From: Anaerolineaceae bacterium
GTDB taxonomy: Bacteria > Chloroflexota > Anaerolineae > Aggregatilineales > Phototrophicaceae
Direction of reading: 5' to 3'
Length of the DNA stretch: 64,000 nucleotides
NCBI GenBank assembly: GCA_020634115.1
Contig: JACKCH010000010.1
Coordinates: forward strand, 1,006,779 to 1,070,778
Every line of letters begins with the position of its first letter. Positions within the stretch are counted from its first letter, which is position 1. Under the pieces are notes generated by a model that searched no databases, was not told where the DNA came from, and saw nothing but the letters and a program-made list of their open reading frames with translations. The translations under genes were made by a program, and so were the position numbers. Of this stretch, positions 53,307-61,345 are shown in pieces.

Positions 53307-54191
53307 ATGATGACACAGGCCACACTCCAATCGACGCCCCCGCGTAAATCGCTGCTGACGGAGCGCCAGGTCGTGCTGGTGCAGAAAGTCCTGGGGTATA
53401 TCACGCTGCTGGCAGTCGCGGCGCTGCTGGTACTGCCGCTGTACTGGATGGTGGCTACGGCCCTCAAAAGTCAGAAGCAGATGTTTGATCTGCCCCCGGC
53501 CTGGGTACCGAACCCGGTTGAGTTCGAGAACTTCGTGAAAGTGTTCCAGGAAGTGCCGTTTGGCCGGTTTCTGGTGAATACTGTCATCATCGTCGCCCTG
53601 AATATCGTGGGCGAGTTGGTCGCGGTGACGCTGGTCGCCTATGGGTTTGCCCGCGTCCGTTTCCCTGGGCGCAGTATCCTGTTTTTGCTGATGCTTTCCA
53701 CGCTGATGATTCCGTATCAGGTCACGCTGGTGCCGCGTTTCATCCTCTTCTCAAAACTAGGGTGGATTAATACCTATCTTCCGCTGACGGTACCGGCTTT
53801 CACCGGCAGCGCGTTTCTGATCTTCCTGGTGCGGCAGTACATGATGAGCATCCCCTTTGATCTGGACGAGGCGGCCTATATTGATGGTGCGAGTCGCTTC
53901 GGGGTGTTCTGGCGCATCATTCTGCCGTTGTCCCGTCCGGCGTTGGTGCTGGTAGTGGTCTTTACGTTCGTGGGGACATGGAACGACTTCCTGCAACCGC
54001 TGATTTACCTCAACGACCCGAATATGTTCACGGTGTCACTGGGGCTGAGTTTCTTCCAAGGAGCGCGGGAAACCAACTGGAATCTGCTGATGGCGGGTTC
54101 TTTGTTGGCGACGATTCCGCCGCTCATTCTGTTTTTCATCGCCCAGCGTCAATTGATAGGAGGCATATCTATAGAAGGATTAAAAGGGTAG
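53307..54191 (+). CDS. Sugar ABC transporter permease (MalG type)
   Basis: A 294-residue permease partner. It has the N-terminal YITLLAVAALLVLPLYWMVATALKS helix, the LMLSTLMIPYQVTLVPRFILFSKLGW segment and the EAA loop LDEAAYIDGASRFGVFWRIILPLSRPAL. ATG 53307 and ATG 53310 are both possible starts. It lies ten bases after the MalF-type gene and 52 before the binding-protein gene. Substrate specificity rests with the binding protein. Confidence 0.93.
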   Translation: MMTQATLQSTPPRKSLLTERQVVLVQKVLGYITLLAVAALLVLPLYWMVATALKSQKQMFDLPPAWVPNPVEFENFVKVFQEVPFGRFLVNTVIIVALNIVGELVAVTLVAYGFARVRFPGRSILFLLMLSTLMIPYQVTLVPRFILFSKLGWINTYLPLTVPAFTGSAFLIFLVRQYMMSIPFDLDEAAYIDGASRFGVFWRIILPLSRPALVLVVVFTFVGTWNDFLQPLIYLNDPNMFTVSLGLSFFQGARETNWNLLMAGSLLATIPPLILFFIAQRQLIGGISIEGLKG

Positions 54192-54243
54192 TGGTTGACC
54201 AAAATATCCAATGTGGTTTTAAGAATAGGAGACTACCAAGCAA

Positions 54244-55527
54244 ATGAACAAGCGATTCCTTTTGGTACTGGCGCTGCTGGCGCTGCTGCTGCCCGCCGTG
54301 CTGGTGGTAGCACAGGATGAAGTCGTCACCGTGACCTGGTGGGCGACAGAACGTGGCCGTGATACCGCTGCCACCCGTGACATGCACTTTACACTGGCCC
54401 GCACTTTTGAGGAGAGCCACCCGAATATTCGCGTTGCTCTGGCGTTGTACCCCAGTCGCGGGTTTGCGACTCGCGTCCTGACGGCGATTGCCGCCGACGA
54501 AGGGCCGGATGTGTTCTATCACTACTTCGCGCCGGACATCGCCAATCAGGGTTTCCTGGAAGACCTGACCCCGTATATTGAAGCGTCGGGATCGTCCACC
54601 AACTGGTTCCCGAATGGTGTGGCGCGTGGCATATATGAAGGCCATACCTATGCCGTCCCGCGTGATGCGGCTGCCGGTTTTGTCGCCTATAACAAAGACC
54701 TGTTCGATGCCGCTGGCGTGGCGTATCCCGAAGACGGTTGGACAATTGCTGACTTCCGGGCGCTGGCGAACCAGCTCACGAACCGGGACAATGACATCTA
54801 TGGTGTCGGTGCAATCGTCGGCGGCGAAGGCTGCATGTTGTGGTCGCCGTTCTCCTTCAACCTGGGTGGGGAAATCACCAGCCCGGACGGACGCGACGTA
54901 GTGGGTTATATGGACTCCCCGGAAACTGTCGCCGCGATGACCTGGTGCCTGGAACTGGTGACGGAAGACCAGGTGACAGCCCCGGCAGAACTTCAGGATC
55001 AGTTTGGCGAGTTGGTTTTCCTGTCCGGCAACGTGGCGATGCAGTCCATTTCTGACTGGGAACTGGCCGCGATCACCGAGCAGGCCGACTTTAACTGGGC
55101 AGTGGTCGCGCCGCCGCGCTATGACGAAAATACGGATGTTGTCCCCTGGACAGACTCCTATATGTACTATATGTGGAATGGCAGCCGGCATAAGGATGCT
55201 GCCTGGGAACTGATGAACTGGTTGAGCGGCCCTGAAGCGCAGCGTATCGCGGCGGAAGCCGGGGTATGGACGCCAAACGGCCCGGCGGTTTACCAGGAAC
55301 TCGGCTGGGACACCGACCCGATCCGCAGCGTGTCCTATAACCAGCTTATCAACTCGGAGCGCGTGCCGAACTACCTGCGCAGCCAGTACTTCTGGGATTG
55401 CGTGTACGGCCCGCTGGCTGATACCCGCGTCCGCTGGATTGAAGGTGGCGAGCGCGATGTGGCCGGGATGCTGGCTGAAGGCGCAGTGCAGGCGCAGGCG
55501 TGCCTGGACGACAACTACGGCGGGTAA
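54244..55527 (+). CDS. Sugar ABC transporter substrate-binding protein (family 1)
   Basis: A 427-residue extracytoplasmic binding protein. The signal peptide (KRFLLVLALLALLLPAVLVV) ends near AQDEVVT. Family-1 traits are VTWWATERGR, LAADEGPDVFYHYF-like DVFYHYFAPDIANQG, GVARGIYEGHTYAVPRDAAAGFVAYNKDLFDAAGV and KDAAWELMNWLSGPEAQ. The unusual gene order places it after the permeases. A strong terminator follows. The ligand is likely a sugar or glycoside released upstream, but the binding residues cannot be assigned. Confidence 0.93.
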   Translation: MNKRFLLVLALLALLLPAVLVVAQDEVVTVTWWATERGRDTAATRDMHFTLARTFEESHPNIRVALALYPSRGFATRVLTAIAADEGPDVFYHYFAPDIANQGFLEDLTPYIEASGSSTNWFPNGVARGIYEGHTYAVPRDAAAGFVAYNKDLFDAAGVAYPEDGWTIADFRALANQLTNRDNDIYGVGAIVGGEGCMLWSPFSFNLGGEITSPDGRDVVGYMDSPETVAAMTWCLELVTEDQVTAPAELQDQFGELVFLSGNVAMQSISDWELAAITEQADFNWAVVAPPRYDENTDVVPWTDSYMYYMWNGSRHKDAAWELMNWLSGPEAQRIAAEAGVWTPNGPAVYQELGWDTDPIRSVSYNQLINSERVPNYLRSQYFWDCVYGPLADTRVRWIEGGERDVAGMLAEGAVQAQACLDDNYGG

Positions 55528-55546
55528 TCCGTCTATCATGACACCA

Positions 55547-55584
55547 ATGGGGTCGCAGGTATGATGGCGACCCCATCTTTGTTT
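55547..55584 (+). terminator. Rho-independent terminator of the ADP-ribosylglycohydrolase/ABC operon
   Basis: ATGGGGTCGC and GCGACCCCAT form a perfect ten-pair stem with a ten-base loop, followed by CTTTGTTT, 20 bases after the binding-protein stop. Confidence 0.85.
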
Positions 55585-55626
55585 GAACAATATAGGGTGG
55601 GGCTTACGCAGTTCAATTGTTCCCCG

Positions 55627-55653
55627 TAGGGCACACCACCGTGCGCCCCTACC
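55627..55653. repeat. Palindromic repeat GTAGGGC...GCGCCCCTAC
   Basis: GTAGGGCACA and TGCGCCCCTAC pair imperfectly around CCACCG. It is the first of three related palindromes in the 487-base gap 55528-56014, which otherwise holds only a terminator and no credible gene. Confidence 0.5.
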
Positions 55654-55805
55654 CGCCGCTCAACTGTGTAACTTCTATAGGGTATTGGGCTATCCGTGTC
55701 TGATGAAGCGTTTGTGATCGTGTCTGAAACCCATAGACGTTCTGATTCACGGGCAGGCGCAATAATGCTTTTTAGGAAATTAGCACTGAGTTGCGGTTTG
55801 GGGGC

Positions 55806-55853
55806 GGGCGCAATATATTGCGCCCCTACATCTCCCTCATTTCCGGGCGATTC
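55806..55853. repeat. Perfect 20-bp palindrome and repeat tail
   Basis: GGGCGCAATATATTGCGCCC at 55806-55825 is a perfect palindrome, followed by CTACATCTCCCTCATTTC. Positions 55810-55853 match 23521-23564 with five differences. Confidence 0.68.
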
Positions 55854-55909
55854 TGTGGGCACATGACCACCCGGTTAATCCCGCATTTAAATGCTAAATT
55901 GCATCATTG

Positions 55910-55952
55910 CGCCTCTACATGGTTTTCATTTTCTGGTGATACTGTAGGGGCG
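55910..55952. repeat. Inverted repeat CGCCTCTACA...TGTAGGGGCG
   Basis: Ten-base arms with one mismatch flank 23 bases that include GGTTTTCATTTTCTGGTGAT, which resembles the right half of the LacI operator at 49026-49045. It is 62 bases upstream of the third ADP-ribosylglycohydrolase gene. Confidence 0.5.
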
Positions 55953-56014
55953 TTGCTGCCTGGTTTATTCTTTATCTTCTCATTTGTAGGTCTTGCTGGA
56001 AGGCTGTTTTTCCG

Positions 56015-58117
56015 ATGATCCCCCGTGATTATGATGAACGTGTTTATGCCGGTTGGCTGGGCAAGTGCATTGGTGTGCGTTTCGGTGCGCCGCTGGAAAA
56101 CTGGACGTATGAGGAAATCTGCGACAATCTGGGCGAATTGCGCACCTATCTGCGGGAGGACGCGGGCAAAATCTTCAAGCCGGACGATGATACCGCGCTG
56201 CCAATGATTCTGATTCGCGCCTTCGAGGATTACGGTGCGTCCCCGGCGATCACGGCGCAGGACTTTGGCGAAACATGGCTCAACTACCTGGGTGATGAAC
56301 ACGGGACGTTGTGGTGGGGCGGTTATGGCGTCTCCACTGAACACACCGCCTACCGCAACCTCGCGGCGGGCATCCCCGCGCCGCTTTCCGGTAGTATTGC
56401 CCTGAACGGCGCGACGCTGGCCGAGCAGATCGGCGGGCAGATATTCAGCGACATTTTCGGACTGATCGCGCCGGGCGACCCGGCATTGGCGGCAGACCTG
56501 GCGGAGATAGCCGCATCCGTCGCCCATGACCGGAATGGCATCTACGGCGGACGCTTCCTGGCGGCAATGGTGAGCGCGGCGTTCACCGAGCGCGACCCGC
56601 TGGCGCTGCTGCATAGCGGCCTGGGGCAGATTCCGGCGGCAAGTGAGTACGCCCGCGTGATTACGGCCATGATGGAGTATCACCGGGAACACCCGGAGGA
56701 TTGGCGGAGCGGTTATACCTTTCTCAAAGCCAATTTCGGCTATGATCGCTATTCGGGCGTGGTGCATATCATCCCCAATGCCGGGGTGATCGCCCTGGCG
56801 CTGCTGTATGGGGGCGGGGACTTCAGCCGTTCGATTCAGATTGCGAATATGGCCGGATGGGATACCGATTGCAATGTGGGCAACGTCGGCGCGGTGCTTG
56901 GTGTGGCGGTTGGCCTGGAAGGGATTGACACGGCCTGGCGCGAACCGATGAACGACCTCTTGATTACGGCCAGCATCACCGGGACGCGCAATATCTTGAC
57001 AATTCCAGGTTGTGCCGATTTATTCACCCGCATCGGGCGGGCATTCCAGGGTGAGGACAGCCCGGCACGCCCTCGTTATCATTTCGCCTACCCCGGTGCG
57101 ACCAGCAATTTCAGCGCACGCGGGAAGCTCGGCAGGCCGATTCACCAGACGCAGCGGGTGGTAGACGGTATACAGTGCCTGCAAACCAGCATCCGCAAAC
57201 TTAACAAAAAGGGTGAAATGCAAATCGGCACACGCACCACCTACCACCCCGGCGAATTGAGCAGCAACTATTACGGCGCGACGTTCACCCCGCTCATCAG
57301 CCCCGGCCAGACCCTCCACGCCGAGGTTTATATCCCGGCGAACGCACCCGAAACCATCCAGGCGGCGCTCTATGCTTATGATGAGTACGGCCAACAGCGA
57401 CACCAGGCCACCGGAACACCCCTCGTACCGGGCGAATGGCATACGCTTGATTACACCCTGCCGGAACTGACCGATGCCAGCATTAGTGAGGTGGGTGTGC
57501 TGCTGCGGAATACCGGCGGGATGTGGGAAACCGGCGCGTTCTACCTGAAATCGCTGGATTGGGACGGCACACCGGCCTGGCGCACGACTTTCGCCCACGA
57601 ACGGCCAGAAACCGGTGGCATCAGCCAGTGGACGCGGGTACGGGGTTACTGGCGGTTGGAAGACGGCGCATATCATGGCAGCGGGCCGGGAATATGCGAA
57701 ACGTATACCGGTGACGCGGCCTGGGCGGATTACACGCTGCACGTCGAAATAACGCCGCTCCTGGGCGATTATCACGGGGCGCTGGTGCGGGTCGGCGGAG
57801 CGCGGCGAGGATATGCAGCCTGCCTGAGTCCTGGCGGGCAGGTGACGCTCTATCGCAACGATGGCGGCTATTCCCTGGTTGCTTCTGCCCCGTATGCGTG
57901 GCAGCACGGACGCGCCTATACGCTATCGGTCACGGCAACCGGCAGAACGATAACGGCGACCATCAGCGACGGCGACATAACGCAGCGTATCCAGTGGGTA
58001 GATGCCGCGCCCTACCCGCACGGGCAGATCGGTCTGTGTAACTGGCACGGCAGCCATACCCACTTCACCGCTGTAAGCATTGGGGCGGCCTCACCTGATG
58101 GGGGGCAGCATGGCTAA
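56015..58117 (+). CDS. ADP-ribosylglycohydrolase-family protein 3 with C-terminal beta-sandwich domains
   Basis: A 700-residue protein. Residues 1-335 form the ADP-ribosylglycohydrolase fold, with metal motifs KPDDDTALPM and NMAGWDTDCNVGNVGAVLG. The second motif is changed from the usual GRDxD to GWDTD, as in a distinct subgroup. Residues about 365-515 look like a carbohydrate-binding beta-sandwich (LHAEVYIPANAPETIQAALYAYDE), and about 530-690 like a LamG/3-keto-disaccharide-hydrolase fold (WADYTLHVEITPLLGDYHGALVRVGG). No signal peptide is visible. ATG 56015 follows GGAAGG. It overlaps the next gene by eight bases (ATGGCTAA), so its product is coupled to an acyl-CoA-ligase-like enzyme. Substrate unknown. 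Confidence 0.88.
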   Translation: MIPRDYDERVYAGWLGKCIGVRFGAPLENWTYEEICDNLGELRTYLREDAGKIFKPDDDTALPMILIRAFEDYGASPAITAQDFGETWLNYLGDEHGTLWWGGYGVSTEHTAYRNLAAGIPAPLSGSIALNGATLAEQIGGQIFSDIFGLIAPGDPALAADLAEIAASVAHDRNGIYGGRFLAAMVSAAFTERDPLALLHSGLGQIPAASEYARVITAMMEYHREHPEDWRSGYTFLKANFGYDRYSGVVHIIPNAGVIALALLYGGGDFSRSIQIANMAGWDTDCNVGNVGAVLGVAVGLEGIDTAWREPMNDLLITASITGTRNILTIPGCADLFTRIGRAFQGEDSPARPRYHFAYPGATSNFSARGKLGRPIHQTQRVVDGIQCLQTSIRKLNKKGEMQIGTRTTYHPGELSSNYYGATFTPLISPGQTLHAEVYIPANAPETIQAALYAYDEYGQQRHQATGTPLVPGEWHTLDYTLPELTDASISEVGVLLRNTGGMWETGAFYLKSLDWDGTPAWRTTFAHERPETGGISQWTRVRGYWRLEDGAYHGSGPGICETYTGDAAWADYTLHVEITPLLGDYHGALVRVGGARRGYAACLSPGGQVTLYRNDGGYSLVASAPYAWQHGRAYTLSVTATGRTITATISDGDITQRIQWVDAAPYPHGQIGLCNWHGSHTHFTAVSIGAASPDGGQHG

Positions 58118-59630
58118 ACTGCACGAATATCAGAGCAAAGCCCTGCTCCAACAGGCCGGTATCCCGACACCGCCCTCTCGATTAGTGACCAGCGCCGCCG
58201 CCGCCCGTGACGCCGCACAGGAACTCGGCGCGGTGGTCATCAAAGCGCAGGCCTGGACAACCAGCCGGGCAGCACAGGGGTTGATCCAGTTTACCGACAC
58301 ACCCGACGAAGCGGAAACCGCCGCCGCCGGATTATTAGGGCGCAAAATTGGCGGCTTCACGGTTGAGCAGGTGTTGGTGGAAGCGCGGGTGAAGATCGTT
58401 CGCGAGTGCTACCTGGGACTCATCCTCGATGACCGCCAGCGTGCGCCGGTACTGATTTTCAGCAGTGTGGGCGGCAGCGGGATTGAGGACATCGCCCGCG
58501 CTCACCCGGATAAGCTGGCACGCCATACGATTAACATCGCAACCGGCCTGCGTGATTACCAGGCCCGCGACCTTGCCCGGCAAGCGGGCATTGAATCCGA
58601 CCAGTTAAACCGCCTGACGGATGTCATCATGAAGTTTTATGGTGTTGTCCGGGAATATGACGCCCGCAGCGCCGAAATCAACCCGCTGGTACTGACCGAC
58701 TCCGGCGTGTGGATGGCGCTGGATGCCCGGTTCACGGTGGATGATTACGCCGTCTACCGTCACCCTGACCTGGGGATTGAGATGGCGCGGGAGTTTGACC
58801 GCCCGCCTACCCCACTGGAAAAGATCGCCTGGGATGTGGAGAAAAACGACTATCGCGGGACGTTCTACTTCATCCAGATGGAGATGGATTTCCAGAAAGG
58901 CGAGGGCGTGATCGGCTTCCAGGGCAGCGGCGGCGGGGGCGGCATGATGAACATGGACGCGCTCATCAACGCCGGATTCAAGGTGGCCGATTTCGTGGAT
59001 ACCAGCGGCAACCCACCCGCCAGCAAGGTCTACCGGGCGGCGCGGATTATCCTCAGCCAGCCGGGGATTGACGGCTACTACGCCGGGGGCAGCGGCGTCG
59101 CCAGCCAGGAACAGTATCACACCGCGCGGGGGCTGGTGAAAGCCTTTATGGATGCCCAGTTGAACGTCCCGGCAGTGATCCGTATCGGCGGCAATGGCGA
59201 AACCCAGGCCATGACGACCCTGCACGAGGCTAACGGCCAGTTCCCCGCCCCGGTGGAAGCCTATGGACGTGATACCTCACCAGAAACCTGTACCGCCCGG
59301 CTGCGTGACCTGATTCAAGAGTACGTTCCGGCGGAGTCTATTCCAGCCCGCCCACTACCTGAACCGCGTGAGCCATACCACTTCGAGACGGTCACGGGCG
59401 GCACGGTGACGCTCGACCATGCGTTGTGCCGGGAGTGCGAGTCGAAAATCTGCATCACCACCTGTGCGCCGCAAATTCTCTCGCTGGAAGGTGATGTGCC
59501 GGTTCTGAACATCACGCCGGAAGCAGCACGGAAAGGCGGCTGTACGGAGTGCCTGGCCTGCGAGGTGGCCTGTTATTTTCACGGCAATCGCGGTGGGCGT
59601 ATCCACCTGCCGATTCAGGGATTGGAGTAA
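58110..59630 (+). CDS. SucC-like ATP-grasp CoA-ligase subunit fused to a two-cluster ferredoxin domain
   Basis: Residues 1-390 resemble the beta subunit of succinyl-CoA synthetase or the small subunit of two-subunit ATP-citrate lyase (KLHEYQSKALLQQAGIPTPPS, AEINPLVL, NMDALINAGFKVADFVDTSG). The nucleotide loop is unusual: the common KAQVxxGGRGKxGGV is here KAQAWTTSRAAQGL. Residues 430-506 carry eight cysteines in Cx2Cx4Cx3C (440, 443, 448, 452) and Cx2Cx2Cx3C (478, 481, 484, 488), as in 2[4Fe-4S] ferredoxins. Such a fusion suggests electron transfer or redox sensing linked to a CoA-thioester reaction. ATG 58110 overlaps the preceding stop; the next gene follows by three bases. Confidence 0.87.
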   Translation: MAKLHEYQSKALLQQAGIPTPPSRLVTSAAAARDAAQELGAVVIKAQAWTTSRAAQGLIQFTDTPDEAETAAAGLLGRKIGGFTVEQVLVEARVKIVRECYLGLILDDRQRAPVLIFSSVGGSGIEDIARAHPDKLARHTINIATGLRDYQARDLARQAGIESDQLNRLTDVIMKFYGVVREYDARSAEINPLVLTDSGVWMALDARFTVDDYAVYRHPDLGIEMAREFDRPPTPLEKIAWDVEKNDYRGTFYFIQMEMDFQKGEGVIGFQGSGGGGGMMNMDALINAGFKVADFVDTSGNPPASKVYRAARIILSQPGIDGYYAGGSGVASQEQYHTARGLVKAFMDAQLNVPAVIRIGGNGETQAMTTLHEANGQFPAPVEAYGRDTSPETCTARLRDLIQEYVPAESIPARPLPEPREPYHFETVTGGTVTLDHALCRECESKICITTCAPQILSLEGDVPVLNITPEAARKGGCTECLACEVACYFHGNRGGRIHLPIQGLE

Positions 59631-59633
59631 GTC

Positions 59634-61325
59634 ATGGCGATACTCGCAAAACCCGGCCAGCGGGTGATAGTGCAGGGCATCACCGGACGTGAGGGGCTGT
59701 CACGGGCGCGGCTGATGCTCGATTACGGCACACAGGTTGTCGGCGGGGTGACTCCTGGCAAGGGCGGGCAGACCGCCGCCGGAGTCCCCGTATTTGACAC
59801 GGTGCAGCAGGCCTGCGATGAACTGGGCACGATTGATACCAGTGTCCTGTTTATCCCCGCGCCGCTGGTGCGGAACGCCGCGCTGGAAGCGATAGACGCC
59901 GGGGTGAAGACGCTGGTCATCGTGCCGGATCGGGTGCCAGTTTACGACGTGCTGGAGATTGACAGCGCCGCCCGGCAGAACGGCGCTCGGTTCATCGGCC
60001 CGAATACGCTAGGCGTCCTCAGCCCGGATTTGGCGGTGCTGGGCATGATGGGCGGACGCGCCGCCGCGATTCGGGAGTGGGCCTTCACCGGGCCGGTGGG
60101 CATCACCAGCCGCAGCGGGGGAATTACGACCAGCATGGCCTACTATCTGGCACAGGCCGGGATGGGCGTTTCGACGGCGGTGCATGTGGGCGGGGATAGC
60201 ATCGTGGGGATGCCGCACGCCCGCGTATTGGAACTGTTTGAGCGTGACCTGCACACGCGCCTCGTGGTGATGTTCGGGGAAATCGGCACGTCGCAGGAAG
60301 AAGAGGCCGCTGAACTCATCGAACGCGGGATATTCACCAAGCCGCTGATCGCCTATATCGGCGGCAAGACCTCACGGGAAGGTACACGCTTCAGTCACGC
60401 CGGGGCGATTATTGAAGGCGGGCGCGGCACGTATGCCAGCAAGGTCGAACGGTTGCGGGCGGTGGGGGCGCACATCGCGGAGCATTTCGGGGATATTCCC
60501 CAAATCGCCGCTGATGTCCTTGCCAGTCTGCTTGCCGAGTCCCCGGCCAGTGACAAAGACCCGGCGCAGGTGTGGTATACCGCCATTACCGACATTCAGC
60601 CCAACGCCATCCGGTTGCGCGGCCAGCGGGTAGATGACCTGATGGGGCGGGTCACGTTCAGCCAGGCGATTTTCCTGGCGCTCACCGGGCGTCTGCCGGA
60701 AGCACGAGTCGCACCGCTGATTGACGCCATGTTCGTTGCTTCAATAGATCATGGCACGACGCCCCCCTCAACCCTGGCGGCTCGCACCGCCGCCAGTACT
60801 GGCGCACCGCTGAATGCCGCGATTGCCGCCGGGCTGCTCTCCATCAACGCCTTTCATGGTGGGGCTGTCGAGGACTGTATGCACATGATTCACGACATCC
60901 AGGAACGCACAGGGGGCGGGTTGCTTGTAGACGAAGCGGCAGAAGCCCTGGTCAGAGATTACCGTGCCAGCAAGCGCAAACTTTCCGGGCTGGGACACCG
61001 CGTACACACTGCCGACCCCCGTACCCGCCGCCTGCTGGAACTGGCGGAAGCCTGCGGTGTGGCGGCACAGGGCGTGGTGAGTGTCCAGGCGCTACAAGCG
61101 GCATTCACCCGCGTGACCGGAAAAACCCTGCCAGTAAATGTGGATGGCGCATTGGCGGCCATCCTGGTTGACCTGGGTATCCCGCCGGAACTGGGCAACG
61201 CCTTCTTTATGATGGCCCGCACGCCGGGGCTGGTGGCGCAGATCACCGAAGAAAAACAGCGTGAGAAGCCGATGCGCGTCATTTATCCGAACCAGTCGGT
61301 CTATGACGGGCCGGAACCGGAATAG
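59634..61325 (+). CDS. SucD-like subunit fused to a citrate-synthase/citryl-CoA-lyase-like domain
   Basis: A 563-residue protein with the order of the large subunit of ATP-citrate lyase. The CoA-binding Rossmann domain starts GQRVIVQGITGREG, and the ligase domain has the phosphohistidine loop FSHAGAIIEGGRGTYASK with His255. From about residue 320 a citrate-synthase-like domain has His408 (NAFHGGAVED), His455 (GLGHRVHTADPRTRRL) and Asp504 (NVDGALAAIL), the positions of the catalytic triad. ATP- and CoA-dependent cleavage of citrate, or of a related 3-hydroxy acid, is the leading idea. With its partner it forms a complete two-subunit set. Operon context with an ADP-ribosylglycohydrolase-family protein is unusual. 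Confidence 0.87.
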   Translation: MAILAKPGQRVIVQGITGREGLSRARLMLDYGTQVVGGVTPGKGGQTAAGVPVFDTVQQACDELGTIDTSVLFIPAPLVRNAALEAIDAGVKTLVIVPDRVPVYDVLEIDSAARQNGARFIGPNTLGVLSPDLAVLGMMGGRAAAIREWAFTGPVGITSRSGGITTSMAYYLAQAGMGVSTAVHVGGDSIVGMPHARVLELFERDLHTRLVVMFGEIGTSQEEEAAELIERGIFTKPLIAYIGGKTSREGTRFSHAGAIIEGGRGTYASKVERLRAVGAHIAEHFGDIPQIAADVLASLLAESPASDKDPAQVWYTAITDIQPNAIRLRGQRVDDLMGRVTFSQAIFLALTGRLPEARVAPLIDAMFVASIDHGTTPPSTLAARTAASTGAPLNAAIAAGLLSINAFHGGAVEDCMHMIHDIQERTGGGLLVDEAAEALVRDYRASKRKLSGLGHRVHTADPRTRRLLELAEACGVAAQGVVSVQALQAAFTRVTGKTLPVNVDGALAAILVDLGIPPELGNAFFMMARTPGLVAQITEEKQREKPMRVIYPNQSVYDGPEPE

Positions 61326-61345
61326 TGTTTCCAGGAGAACGCAGC

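Noticed and set aside
54169..55590. Minus-strand frame of 473 codons
   Set aside because: Antisense to the sugar-binding protein; no ribosome-binding site or recognisable domain.
57020..57907. Minus-strand frame of 295 codons
   Set aside because: Antisense to the third ADP-ribosylglycohydrolase-family gene; composition is that of a shadow frame.
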